From Morinoia aosen (Eukaryota; Arthropoda; Malacostraca; Amphipoda; Talitridae), in the NCBI GenBank assembly GCA_030386875.1, contig CM059564.1, positions 71,629,436 through 71,693,435 of the forward strand: a stretch of 64,000 nucleotides of DNA, read 5' to 3'. Shown piece after piece: positions 11,990 to 24,264 of the stretch. The notes under the pieces are model-generated. The model saw only the letters and a program-made list of their open reading frames with translations. It did not search any database and was not told where the DNA came from. The position numbers and the translations under genes were made by a program. Position 1 is the first letter of the stretch. Each line of letters opens with the position of its first letter.

Positions 11990-14900
11990 TTGTCGAGTGT
12001 GATAGAAAATTTCTATCGTTCTTGCTACAATTATGCATTTCGTTTGAATGATAATAAGCGTTTAAATGAGTCACGTTATAATCAGTGATGAGACAGCCAT
12101 GTGATGGCCGGTCTATAAATCAGTGACCAGATCTCAACGATGTCTTCTCGTATATTTAGTTAAAAACTTTTACATTTGTGCGGACAATGTTCAAAATTGT
12201 TTGTTTATCGCTTAGAAATTATTCCTTGTATAACGTGAAATGTTTCATGCTAGACTACTCGTAACCAGTTGGGCAGGTTGTAACTGTTATATTATTTTTT
12301 GACAATTTTGTTACTGGAAATTGGTTGATAATCCTGCTCTTGACAAGAGTGCTGTAGTTAAGAATCAATTAGTTACATGTCTACGAACACTGGCTAAAGA
12401 AACAATAGACTATATGGCATAGTAAAAAGATAATTTGTTACAGGTTGTATCCACGATTATAGTGTATGAAAATGTTGCGATACCTAAATTATTCACGATA
12501 AATGTTTAGTAGTCAGCAGTTTCTTTACTCTGCACGTAAGGTATCAAGTATGGGTTCAAGAACACAATTTTTATTTTACATATTGGTAAAGACTTAAATT
12601 AATTGCAAAAAAGGCCTTATATTAAGCTTTATGTCAGTGGTAAAGTATGGTGTAGAATTTTGTTTAAAGTCTGCACTGAAGGTATTGTGTGGATGGTTGC
12701 AAGCAAGCATCCAAACAAGCCTACGAGATTATTTCAATTTCTTGTCCGTTGGGTCTATTGGCTTACATAACTTTCTGGTGTACATGGCCCATCAAAATGA
12801 CGGCATTCAATACTTCTTAACCGTAATGATAGACTTCTACTCGCACAAGCATATATGTATTAACGTCCCCGGTTTGTCCTAAATGAGGAGATTTAAAAAT
12901 ATTTAATTAAAGTTCGATTACGCTGGTCTTTGTGCAAAACGAGCGCACGAGGCCCATAAAAAATAATGACAAAAGATTATTTTTGACACGACACATAAAA
13001 CCCACTATTAGATTAGAAACTATATAAGACATCACTTCATCTGATCACATGAACAACAGGAAGTGTCTGATTGACGTAGATGGATCTCAGGCTTGAATAA
13101 ATCTCTAATTTCCTGTTTATTAATATTTCTGATTAAGAACACGTTACAAATACATTCATTCTAAAACAAAATAATAAAACATAGGTTTAGTTCCCGTGCA
13201 GTGGTTGAACCCGTATCACAGATACGCTCATTAATTATTTTTAGCTCACCTAGTCAAAATTTATGATGGCTACCGACAAAAAATCAATAGATTCATGTGC
13301 AACGGTGCTTACTATTATAATGCATACATGACAACTGTTATTACAGCACTAGTGTACACGACCAGTCAAAATGACGGAATTCTATATTTTCTTTAGATAA
13401 ATCTTTCAGATGCGGACGGCAAACAAACATTTCCCTCCTAGCAGAATCCGCGATTAAAACATTCTTGTACTTGTGCACTTGTGAAACTCGTATCACAGAT
13501 GCGGTCATTAAGCATTTTAAGAACGTGACAGAGAGACGGACCAACCAAGCGAGCAGTGACTTTGCATTATTATTTATTACTAATGGTGTAAAATTCACCA
13601 CAACTTAAATGTGTTCAATGAGATTCTCATTGTGATAACATAGGAGAAATTACGCAAGCAAAAAATATATACATACATTTCTTTATTTATTTATTCATTG
13701 GAGGAGAAACCTGGCGTTTTGTTATATAACATTGATAAAATAATAATAAAAAATTATATAAGAAACGACAGGTGCCTCCTTAAATATATGAATGAATAAA
13801 TTATATATTGATTATTGAGGACATTACTCTCTAGTTACGTGAACAACTGTAAATGTATGGTGAGTGTTTTTGTAGCACAGGGCTCACTGCCTCTCGAGTT
13901 TGTCTAGATTATATCAGATCTGTGCACGAAACAAATAAATCTATCCCTACATTTTTATGACACAAACATTGAGTTTATGTTGTTGGAGTACCGAAGCCTT
14001 TATCAAAAATACACTCGTATACGCTGCACCGCTCTCAGCCGTTTCCGATAAAAGATTCGAGTATCTCAAGCAAAATAATACAAATTATGTCCTCACTTGC
14101 TCACACGGCCTACATAGTTGGGGGCGTTCGATACAGCACGCAGAATATTCAAATAACTTGGTAGTTTTATAAAATGTCATTTCAATCTCAATATTTGAAC
14201 AACTGAAACTATGATATTTCCGTATTATTTATTTATACATATTCAAACGTTCATACATGTATTGTATGTATATAATTATGCACAAAAACACGATGATATT
14301 ATTATGGATCGATTGCGTACGTTTTGCGAAATTTATTTTTGGGAATAAAATATGGTTCAATACTTGATTAATACGTTCACTTACCATTGAGCGAAACTCA
14401 TTGCAGGTTAGCATGTCTGCATCTTGAGTACTATTACGACACAACAACAAGACTCTATGAAAAATATGCTTCAATCATCATTATGTTAAATCTCAGACTA
14501 ATTAATCGCCGGCACAGATCACACGTCTACCGTGTCGCCGAAGTGGACAGCGGAATAATAGGCAATGCAGGAAGGAACTCCACGGCACAGGATTGAAGCC
14601 GTCCCTTCATTCGGATGCTCTGAACGCAACACTTTTCACACCCAAAATTCCTTCTCAGCAATACCGGAATCCAGTGTCATTTTGACTACTATTTTTATCC
14701 CGAGATTTACTCGAATTTCGAGACGTTTATTTACAAGTTGCATTATGTAGAAGAGTCCTTGCATCAATTTGACAGAACTAACTCAAAAATGCTTCGAAAC
14801 AATGTAATGCGACTCTACTCCTAGACTATTATGGCCGAGCTCACCGCACCCTGTGATACGAAGGGAAAATATAAAAAACAGATTGTTACTCGTATAAATA

Positions 14901-15358
14901 AAAAAGTTACGCTCATATCAATTATAAAATCATGGAAAAATTCTTTTCACTAAAATCTTCAGAATTGAGAATCAGATCAAAAAATCTGGTACCTATTCAA
15001 TTCTGTTGGTGTGCCAAAAAACCTTGCGGCAAGGAGAATTAATTCCATTGATCAAGAAAACAAAATGTGTTACTAAGAAAAAGAGATTCAATTATTTCCG
15101 ACAATTTTTCTGTAAATATGAATAGATAAAAATATTGATCTACTGATACCATTAATCCCTAATGATCCATTTTTTTATTCTAACTATATGGAAGATATGA
15201 TGAAATATAGAAAAAAATATGATTAATAATATATATAGTAGAGTGAAATACGCGGAGTTCCGTAATGGGAAAATTTGCCGTAATTTATTAGGTCAAATGT
15301 CGGAACGACATTTGGAAGAAGAGGACAAACTGCTAAACTTAAATGAACCAAGAAACTA
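11990..15358. other. No gene recognised upstream of FABP
   Basis: AT-rich DNA with short frames of chance character. Two stretches are worth marking. One is the integrase-like fragment at 12770-12880 and its partial repeat near 13350. The other is a repeated phrase, CGTATCACAGATnCGnTCATTAA, at about 13213 and 13491. Nothing else forms a coherent frame or a structured RNA that I can see. Confidence 0.45.
12770..12880 (+). other. Short integrase-like fragment, very doubtful
   Basis: The plus-strand frame reads YMAHQNDGIQYFLTVMIDFYSHK. This recalls the NDGxxYLLTVIDxFSK segment around the first Asp of rve-type integrases of large transposons. A second, poorer version of the same DNA begins near 13350 (TCAAAATGACGGAATTC). 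Nothing on either side extends the similarity. If real, it is an old broken fragment of an integrase-bearing element. Confidence 0.2.
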
Positions 15359-15359
15359 T

Positions 15360-15760
15360 AAACTCTTCGGAGCAGGACTTCAAGTAGACAGGCGGGCGCT
15401 GGACTTGCGGTCTGCGACAGGGCCGTCGTAGGAAGCAAACCGTGCTCTCCAATAAGCTCGTGAGCATCAGGACGTGCCGGGAAGCGGAGTCAGGCGAGTG
15501 GATGGTGAGCGGAGCGGTCAGCAGCACGTAAGCGCCTCAGCCTCTCATCTTCCATCCGCTCAGTCCTTGACGGAGGGGAAGCGCAGCGAAGCGGCGCGGA
15601 TGATAATCCACCGGGATCCCTGCGTTGGCAGCACGGGAGGTTCCGTCGGGATGCGGAGGCAGGTGAAAACGACGGAGGCTGTGTAGGCTCAGTTATAAAG
15701 TTGAAGTTCTGTGGTCAATGGCCGGAGGCGATCTGAATCGGCATCCAGAAAATGTAAGAG
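15360..15760 (+). promoter_or_regulatory. GC/CpG-rich block ending in a splice donor
   Basis: About 400 bp in an otherwise AT-rich region are rich in G, C and CpG, with several purine-rich GGAAGCGGAG-like phrases. The block ends in CAGAAAATGTAAGAGG, whose GTAAGA at 15754 is a good plus-strand 5' splice site. This could be a CpG-rich promoter with a non-coding first exon of a gene extending right, but no following exon was found. A GC-rich repeat is the main alternative. Confidence 0.25.
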
Positions 15761-16689
15761 GTCAGTGCAGCTTGGCTCAAATGATGTATTCAATTGGCTG
15801 TATTCAGGATGGTAAACTAAAGTTCAAAAACCAAAGACGAGCCTAGAGCTGGGTTATAGCAATTTTTATATATTAAAGTAATGAGTTTTGCTACATTAAT
15901 TTTAGATTTAATATTCAGAGATTAAGTTTAACTTATAAGTTAAATGTTAATTTAATTTTAGTCCTTAATTTTAAGTTCATGAGGAAACAAGCTTAAATTT
16001 AATTAACTCTAAACGATTACAGGATAGCCTGTAAGATTTCTGTACATGAAATAATGTTCTTCTTTTTTACCAAATAATACTTCCTATATTTTTCATTGTA
16101 AAAACAAACTCATTCATAAATCAAATGGAAGGAAATTATTCTTGGTAAAAGTATTGAGGAGTATAGCCAATGTAATATATTCAATTCTCAGTAACTTTAT
16201 TAACCACAAACTTTTTCTAAATATTCTCCCACACGGTCACAAAAATGCTCTATTGACTAACATTTCCAATAATTTTGATAATGCTTGCGCGAACAATTAC
16301 GGCCCTATTTCTATCCTACCAATTTTCAGTAATACGTTCGCGAATATTATCCATCAAAAAGTGTACTCACATTTCGAACAAAGAACATTTCTGAAGGGCA
16401 AAGCAGCGTGGGTTTCGTTCCAAAGATCGACAACGCAAGTCATTCTACATTACTTGTAATATCTTTACATCTGAAGTGAGATAGAACAGTATTTACACTC
16501 AAGATTTCACGTTAAATTCAATTGTTATATTAGGGCTATTTTAGTTTTTGCTGGTTAAATTGAAAATATGAAATAAACTCTCGTTTTTTCACGCGTACAT
16601 ATTCAAATACAGCAAAAACATGTATGGGACCTAGAGGAGTGCTCAGTCAAAAAATTTTATTGTTTATATTTAGCTATGATGCCTTAACT

Positions 16690-18520
16690 GTTTTTACTTC
16701 TCGGACACTGTTTCAGTACGTAAAAATGAAGCTTTAAAAAATTCGTGCTTATACATAAAATCGCCCATTATTCAATGCACTTTTTTCAACTCAGTGAGAT
16801 TCCTGCAACTTTTTACTTGGCCAGATTTTTCCTGCGCCCCCAAATATTCACAATCGGGTTGAGGACCGGCGATTAGCTGGAGAATATTGGTTGATTATGT
16901 GTTTATTTAATCATTCAGGAGGTTAAATTGCTGTGTGCTTAGAGTCGTCGTACAATTGGATGGTCCTCTTGCGATTTGTGAACGAACGCTTCGCATTCGG
17001 GATGAAATTCCATTTCAAACTGTGACGAGACTGGCACCTTTCATCTCTCCTTTAGTTATGTGAGTCTCCTCATGTGCCATAAGAGGTGAAACAACTATTG
17101 TGCCACCATCTCCATGCTTCACAGTTGGTGAGGTATTTTTAGACTCATAGGCTCGACTATTGTCCAAACACAAATAGCATCTCTTCCAAAAAAATCGACT
17201 TTAATTTCATCGAGCCAAATAATAGTCCACAAAACTCGCTTATTTCGCCTGAATTTTTTTATTTTGTTGTTGTTGTTGTTTTGCTTTGTTTCGATTTGTT
17301 TCAAACGACTTTTACCGTGAATGCTTTCTGGTTTACTGGGAAGTCTTAGGAAGTCCAAAACAATTTATATTCTCCTGTGTAGTTTTTACTCCTGGTTCTG
17401 TAACTTTCTCTTGTATCAGGCGTTTCAATGTATATTTTTAGGTTTTTCTAAGTAATCTTTGGCTTATTTTGAGCCTGTCTCTGCAGAACAGCACATTTCG
17501 ACGTCCCTAACACTGATTATCTGGGGTGCACCAGGTCTTGGTAAGACTTTGGCTGTGTCTCGCTAGTTATACTCTGAGAGAAATTTTTGACACACCTGTG
17601 TGTCTCAAACAAAAATTCGATATATTTTGATACACATTAGAGTATTTTCTTTAACCACATACTAAAGTGGTTTAGAGAGTTCAATCACATTATCACGTTT
17701 CAAAGTGCTCAACATTTTTTATAGAAAACCGAACTGAGTTTAGATTTTGTGAATGGAGTCCAATTCTCCGCCAAAACTTCACAAATTCTCCCCCGAATAA
17801 TATTTTCACATATTTTTCTCCTAATTCTCAACGTTGTCTGTATATTAGTGTACTCAGTGACCTGTTTGAGATAGTGAAATATTTATGTGAAATAAAATTA
17901 CCTTACGTTAAGTGTGTCATGGTTGACACACTTTTGAGTGTCGGTTTGGGACAACTTGACCCAAAAAAGTCTCGGTTTTTGGACAAAGTTTTCCTCAGTG
18001 TATGGACAAATGACTCCTCCCACGGTAGAATATAATTTATTCAATGAGCGGAATATCTTCGGTGAGAAATAATTTCTGCATGAATTTGAGTAATTTAATT
18101 CCACGAAGGTTCTTGAACCGCTTCTACTTCAGACACAATTTATCTCAAGCAATTTTCTGCAGCATAGGTTCATTTGTAGCGGACCCAATCGCTTTTGACC
18201 TGAACAACGAAGTATTTGTACAACAAATCTCTAGAATATTAGAGAATTTTTTCAAGTGAAATAACATATTAAAAATTTAATACTTCATATTTTCAAAATA
18301 TTGTAGTGAACTGACTTAATACTTTTGTCATGCTATGATTCCGTTTGAGGTTTTAGTGTATATTTTTTGTTTCTTGAAAAATGTAATTTTTCATTTTACA
18401 TTCTTAGTTTCATCATGAAGAATTATTGCATAATCTGCCAGAGGTTTGAATAAGTAGGTATACTAATAGTTTAGTGAACGTAAAATCTCACGTATGCGAA
18501 TACTTTTGACTCCCTCTATA
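16690..18520 (-). pseudogene. Tc1/mariner element inserted in LINE-A
   Basis: Minus-strand transposase blocks in order: a linker with EKPKNI near 17450, KRVLWTIIWLDEIKVDFFGR near 17245-17190 (the VLWSDExKxxLFG block with the first Asp), VKHGDGGTIVV near 17120-17090, TIQLYDDSKHT-like decay near 16955 and LAGPQPDCEYLGAQEK near 16870 (SPDLNPIENLW). The right end at about 18520-18485 reads GGGAGTCAAAAGTATTCGCA on the minus strand, typical of a Tc1 terminal repeat. The left repeat, near 16690-16720, is badly worn. A GTT microsatellite at about 17265-17281 lies in the coding part. The helix-turn-helix region is split by a MITE (17571-17999). Many stops; dead. Confidence 0.65.
17571..17999. mobile_element. 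MITE inserted in the Tc1 element, TA-flanked
   Basis: The left terminus reads ACTCTGAGAGAAATTTTTGA and the right terminus, reverse complemented, reads ACACTGAGGAAAACTTTGTC. The two align at about 14 of 20 positions, and each is bordered by TA. Subterminal palindromes GACACACCTGTGTGTC (about 17589-17604) and GTGTCATGGTTGACAC (about 17910-17925) add further fold-back potential. About 430 bp long and non-coding. The TA duplication suits a Tc1/mariner-mobilised MITE. It explains why the transposase similarity stops at about 17560. Confidence 0.55.
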
Positions 18521-19640
18521 TCCTGGTGAAGTGAATACTTTCTTCTGAGTTTTGTCACTGCCGCAGAGCATTTGAATGCGCAGATAACAGCATTTTCCCC
18601 GAAAATAACTTAGAGTTATTACTTTTACGAGATTCAAATCATACCGGACGAATCGTAAACAATGTGTTATGATTGGAAGTTCAGTCAGATCTACTTTATT
18701 AGAGCGCTCTTCTTCGCAATAATCGGTTTAAGACATTTTAATGAAATTTATCAAAGAGTTATCAAATTTTCTTTTTTTCAACTTCCTCCTTTTTGCTGAT
18801 GATAGTATTCCGCTTTCAATCCTTACTCAAGAAAATTATAATCTGAAAGAAAGGAGAAATAGTGGTGAACTAGAAAAAATCTCAGTACAGTACTGTTCAA
18901 AGTATATAAAATCGGTATCAATGACATAAATTGAATATCTACTACTCCTTTATAGGCGAAATGTATCTCTACTCCGCATCAAAATTGGTGTGAGAGAGAT
19001 TGAGGAATTAATCTATCAAAATTCCTACGAATTTTTATCAATAAAATCTGATTTTCACAGGGAATCTCTCGTGGAACGCACACAATTCTCCAAATCAATT
19101 TTAACTCTCAATAAAGTTGAAAATATCGCGCTTGAAAACGCTCTAAAATTAATGGATAGAACGTTACCCTTTCCAATTCTTCAATACGCGATAGAAGAGG
19201 GGTATGGGACTATCACATGAAAAAGTGAAGACGCTCGTTACACTACAGAAGTGAGCTGTAAGAGCATTAAGAGTCTTGGAATGCGATCCTCATTCAAACG
19301 TTTAATTCGAAGATTTAACTGCACTCAATCAATTTTCTCTCAGCTATTCCACGTTTAAAACTTTGAATAGTGATGGCGAAGAAGACCATAACCCAAATGG
19401 CGATCATGGTCATTTGACTAGAAGCCGAAAAAATTCATTTCCCTTCTCGTGACAAAAATCGATCAAAAAACCGTTTTCACTTCATTGAAATTGTGGCTTG
19501 GAACTCGATGCTATCTCGTATTTGTCGGAAATGGTTTGGGATATTTGAAAAAAAAAATTAGATATCATTTCTTGATTAGGTATAACAACCTCGTAAAAAT
19601 CTTTTCCACTTTAACGCGATTCTGTAGAATAACCCAAATG

Positions 19641-20611
19641 TTCTAAAATGAAAACAATCCTTAGAATCTTCTAGAACATGAGGCCTTGTTTGCATCATTA
19701 ACAGTATGATATTATTAAACATTATTTTTTACTATTTTAAATTGGAAATCTGTTTCATCAGTCAAGATTTTGTTTTAGATAAGTGCATCAGATTAAATAA
19801 AATCGTGTATATTTTAATTTGGTAACCGTTGGAAGCCGTGTAAGTCACTGAACAAATTGGCACCCACAGAAAGAGATATTTCAATTTGTCCATTGTGCCA
19901 CCTTGAGCTAATGATTCTTCTAGAGCATCGCCGGTAATAAACACTTTTTTTGAAACGTTTAAATTATTTATAACGAAAATAATGTGGGAAAGATGCTTCA
20001 ATTACCATTTCTTAAGCCAAACGGTTGTAAAATAGTTAAATTTTATGAATGACCATATTTTCTTTCGGTGCTGAATTTTTTTTAAATAAATTTTACTCTG
20101 TAATATAAGGATTCAAGTTCAATAATTTGACAAGTTTGAAATGATTGAAAGGATTAACACTTTACTTTGAAAAATAATGTAGCAAATTTCTATATGAAGA
20201 ATGTAAAATCCTTCGAAAAGAATAAAATTAGAATAAGAAACTCTACATTCCTTTATTTATCTGTCTTAGTAATCTCTCGTGAAACCTGTTGAATTTCGAG
20301 TCAAAAGCCGCACAAACAGCCAGCATAAAAAGTTGAGGCAAAAGGCATTTAGGTTCGACCGAAGAGCGTTAAATTTTTAAAAGGAAAGAGTCTCCATGTA
20401 CACCAAAAAGTGTAACTGCTTTTTATAGCCTTTGAAACCGAAACATGAATCAAATGTGAGTTTCCAGTCGCTTCCCTTCAGTGAGCCACGCTCTTAAACC
20501 TAGTTTGTAGTGGGAAAAATTGAAGTTCATCAATATTTTATGATCCATGGTAATGAAAAAGAGTTCGCACAAGAGCTTCCAGATTGCCATCAAATTTATG
20601 TTTCAATCATT
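19641..20611. other. No gene recognised
   Basis: AT-rich DNA between the end of LINE-A and a LINE tail copy. The minus-strand frame at 19762-20001 has no recognisable features. Confidence 0.5.
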
Positions 20612-20785
20612 TCAATCCTCAATCATTTATTTTCGACTAGTGACATGAGTATTACAATACTCATGTGTGTGTATCACCTAAGTGTATTAACTTTAAGATA
20701 TTTTAAAAACCAATGATAGGAATTTTGTACTATCTCTATTGGAAATAAAATGTTTTTCTTTTTTCTTTTTTTCTTTTGAATTTAA
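20612..20785 (+). repeat. LINE 3' tail copy T2
   Basis: Matches the T1 and T3 tails closely: CCTCAATCATTTATTTTCGA, ACTCATGTGTGTGTATCACC, AAAAACCAATGATAGG and TTGGAAATAAAATGTTTTTC, then an irregular (TTTTC)n end. It lies 1 kb beyond LINE-A on the same strand. It could be that element's own 3' end or an independent truncated insertion. Confidence 0.65.
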
Positions 20786-22639
20786 TAGAGAAACTGTAAA
20801 CTTTTCTATATTTTTAAGAATCCGGTGAAAAATATTAAAAATGAATGTCAGTGATATTTTGAAGTCAACATTGTAACCGTAAACTTAACATCGCTGCAAA
20901 AATTGTGAGCATTGTTTCAACGCGACTGTGAAGCTTAAGCTTCTCTGAGAGACAGCGGTGGGTCCTTTGCCTCTATCAAAATCTTTAAAAATTGCAATTG
21001 TCCTCGCAGCGCCTTGCGAGGCGAGTCTGTTATTTATTTGTTCTTTAATTCAAGCGGTCTTCTTAACGGTGCATCAACTAAACATTTACAGCTTATTTAA
21101 ATATTAGCTGCTGCGAATTCATCTATTGACCAATGGCAAATTTACCTTTTTACCTTTTAATAATTTCTACCAAATGCATCAATTTGTAACTAAATAAGCA
21201 AGAATAGCAGCACTGACTGCACATTATCGTTTAAGGCAGTTTCAACCAAGTGAATAGAAAATGTTGAATGTAACAAACTTCACCAGAGAGTACATTACGC
21301 TATTTTTTGTGTGAGATTCCACTCCCCTGTAGGATTCCAATTGTGGTTATTCCAAAAATCCAATCCAAAAATTCAGAGAAGAAGGCAAAAACCTTCTTCT
21401 TTGGTTTGCTGGACCACCCGTTCATCCAGGAGGTTTCCTGCCATGATCTGCTTAACGCTTTTTAGATGATTTGCAAGATGATGATTTGCAAGATGATTTG
21501 CAAGATGATTTGCAAGATGATGACGCTTTTTAGATGATTCGCCCAAGATTTGCTATGTTAAGTTTATAACTTCTTTGCTACACTCTATCCTTCCTTACAA
21601 ATTTTACGGTTTTAAATCTGTTTACGATGCACGGGACGGAAGACTGAGTTCGCCGCATCATTCAAAATAGATGCAAGTCTGCAACTATAAAAAAAACATT
21701 TGAGAGTGGTAAACATCAACTGAAACTTTTTCATCCATTAATAAAATATCACGAAAGAAAATCGAGCAGCATACGTCTCGTGGTCAAAAATTAGGCAAAT
21801 ATTTAACATCAGTAGATTGCATATTACTGCTCAGCTCTGTCCCTGAGATCCTGCAGACGCTCTGGAACACTGGAGGAAATGACGCTGTCTTTTTACCATC
21901 AAACAAATGCCCCCAGATTGTTATGTGCTGATTGTAAGATGACGAGAAATTCAGAAAATCTTCATTTCCTCCTCACGTATTTCCGTACACGTCGTTGATT
22001 GAGTACAAGGAGCATTGGCGAGTGGAAAAAAAAATATTTAGTTATACGTACGTTACCATGTGCATGTCTACCCATGTACACTTGCATGGATGAATATGTA
22101 TATTCACATAAATACTTCAAAAAGTTCTCGTAAAGCATGAAAATTTTCTATTGTAACATAAAATTCCTTGCAGCACTTTTATTTATTCGAGTTCTGTAAC
22201 TTTCAAATGAAACAACTTGTCCAGCAAATAAATTACACCGGCAAATGTTTTGAAGGTACCTCAATGACGGTCAGCTTTTGTCAATTTCCCAAGCCAATGC
22301 AGCTTTAACTTCATGCCGTTGAGTTACATTTAAAAATATCGCGTTCATCACTTGCGATCATCGAGAATACGCCATCGACTGATAAACTAATTAACATATG
22401 TAAATAACGCATATCTTTATATCATTATACCTACTGGAAACAAGTTCATACAATGCTCCAAGGGTCATTTTCTGTTTCCTCCTCAACACTAATCAATTGC
22501 TTTTTATGATAAGATACCTCGAAATTAATAACCACTGAAAAACAATGTCGAGTAAAATTTGAGTGCTCAGACACTCTGACAATTAATACATCAATAACAA
22601 CTAATAAGTTCCCCTTCCAATGGAATCACTCCATAATTA
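20786..22639. other. No gene recognised; one small minisatellite
   Basis: Anonymous DNA. A phrase AGACAGCGGTGGGTCC near 20945 resembles part of the piggyBac-like MITE at 62.67 kb but is too short to assign. The minisatellite at 21461-21545 is listed separately. Confidence 0.45.
21461..21545. repeat. 12-bp minisatellite
   Basis: The unit GATGATTTGCAA is repeated about four times, with the flanking phrase ACGCTTTTTAGATGATT repeated on both sides. This is typical replication-slippage growth. Confidence 0.8.
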
Positions 22640-24107
22640 GACTGTTGTGTAAAACTATTGGCATCAATACAGCATCAAACTACAAGCCCATAAGTCTCTT
22701 ACTTGTCCTGTTCAAAATATTGGAGAAAGTGATAACAAATCAAATCACTTGGGCGAGTCAAATTTACTTCATCGAAATCTATATGCCTATTGGAGGAACA
22801 CTTGCACTCGAGACGCTCTGCTCAATAAAAATGAAAAAATATACAGTGAAATCGATCAAAAGATTGTAACACTCTTGCTGCCACTCGATCTCTCTGAAGC
22901 GTTCGATAGCGTCGAACATAATCGACTTCTACGAAAAATACTGAAGTTATGAGAAGAGACGCAATGGTTTGAAAGTTACTTATCAAATCGATCTCTTGTA
23001 GTCCGCTTAGATAACCGATTGCCCCATTCATTCAAACAATTTTGGTGGTCCTCAAGGATCTATTGTTTGTCACTTATTGTTTTCTATTTTATAAACAATT
23101 TCCTACATTGCATTCTAACACACGAATCTCAATGTAAACAGATAATGTTCAAATTGCAATAACAAGTTCTGTATCGGAAATATCGCAGACGTAAAATAAA
23201 GCTGAAACCCTATTGATCAGCCTGAAACCATGGAAAGACCAAAATGGTCTCAAACTATATACGAGCAAAACGTAATGCGTTATTTTTGGATCCAAAAACG
23301 CAATCTAAAAAAATTGAAATCTCATTCTAACAATTGGAAATGATGAAATTAAAAAAAAAATAAGTAGAAAATATCACACATAAAGTTAAAATTCAATGTA
23401 TTTAGTTCGATAAAAATACATCTTTTAAATCTCCTGTTGAGAAAACTTACTACAAAATTTACAGAACTTTAATGTTTTTTCATCATATAAAAACTATCCT
23501 TGACGAAAAATCTAGATTATTGGCCATTCAATCCTTAGTTTTATCGCATACTGACTAATGCCGCCCTAGCATGGGGAGATTTACCTCAATATCTTCAAAG
23601 AGAGTTACAAAAATGCATGAATTTCGCTGCCAAGGTGGTATGCAAAGGTACATGCAAAACAAGTGGTCACGTAACTCTTCTTCTTAATAAACTCGGCTGG
23701 ACTCTCGTATTCAAGAAAGGTTCCTTGAGCAGTAAGCCAAATGTGGGTTCTCCTCTTGATGTCTTTCTGAAAGTACTGCTGATATAGTGTAATTCCGTCC
23801 TTCCACCGACACCATCTTCAAGCCGAACAGAAACAAGTCAACTACCGTTTATCTGACATTGGGCAGAAAGCTCTGCCAATATCAGGGGCCTTATTGCAGA
23901 ACAAAATTCCTCAGAGTATTAAAACCTCTCAAACACTGAATGAATTCAGAACGAAAATAGCACGTCATCTTGCTTCTCAACAATAATTGTAAGCCACAGT
24001 ACATACTTTGCTCATTATCCTGTATTTCAATGCATTATGCTACATTTTTGTAGTATGTGCATGCGATATGATTGCTTGTATGCTAATATTTACGTACATG
24101 CATTCGT

Positions 24108-24236
24108 ATAACGTATGTATGTGCATGTATGTGTGTTGTGTGTATGTGTGTAGGTACTTGTGTGTGTGCAATATACACACACACTGTGCACACACATATA
24201 TATGTGCACACACACATATATATAGGCACGCACAAT
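24108..24236. repeat. TG/CA microsatellite with inverted halves
   Basis: A TG-rich run (about 24115-24170) is followed by CA-rich and TATA-containing runs (about 24173-24232), so the two halves can pair as a hairpin or cruciform. It lies just after the LINE-B coding end. Confidence 0.85.
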
Positions 24237-24264
24237 ATTTGTACTAATCCAGGGACTTGCATTG

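Larger units (their letters stand above)
16142..19640 (+). pseudogene. LINE-A: jockey/CR1-type reverse transcriptase relic, split by a Tc1 element
   Basis: The first part (16142 to about 16690) shows NNYGPISILPIFSNTF (usual NYRPISLLPVxSKxxE), FLKGKAAWVSFQRSTTQ (the Q-x-GFRxxRSTTQ block) and a decayed GVLSQKILLFI (GVPQGSxLGPLLF). After the intervening Tc1 element the frame resumes near 18735 with NFLLFADDSIPL, the catalytic F-A-D-D box. The C-terminal region follows: LQKRAVRALRVLE near 19238-19280 and the HGHLTRSRKNSF block near 19400. This domain order is that of LINE ORF2 reverse transcriptases. The copy has lost the thumb-adjacent part between the two halves and carries several stops and frame changes, so it is inactive. 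No endonuclease domain or ORF1 was found upstream. Confidence 0.7.

Noticed and set aside
21461-21545. A CRISPR-like array of short repeats
   Set aside because: Units are directly adjacent without unique spacers, in a eukaryotic setting. It is a slippage minisatellite.
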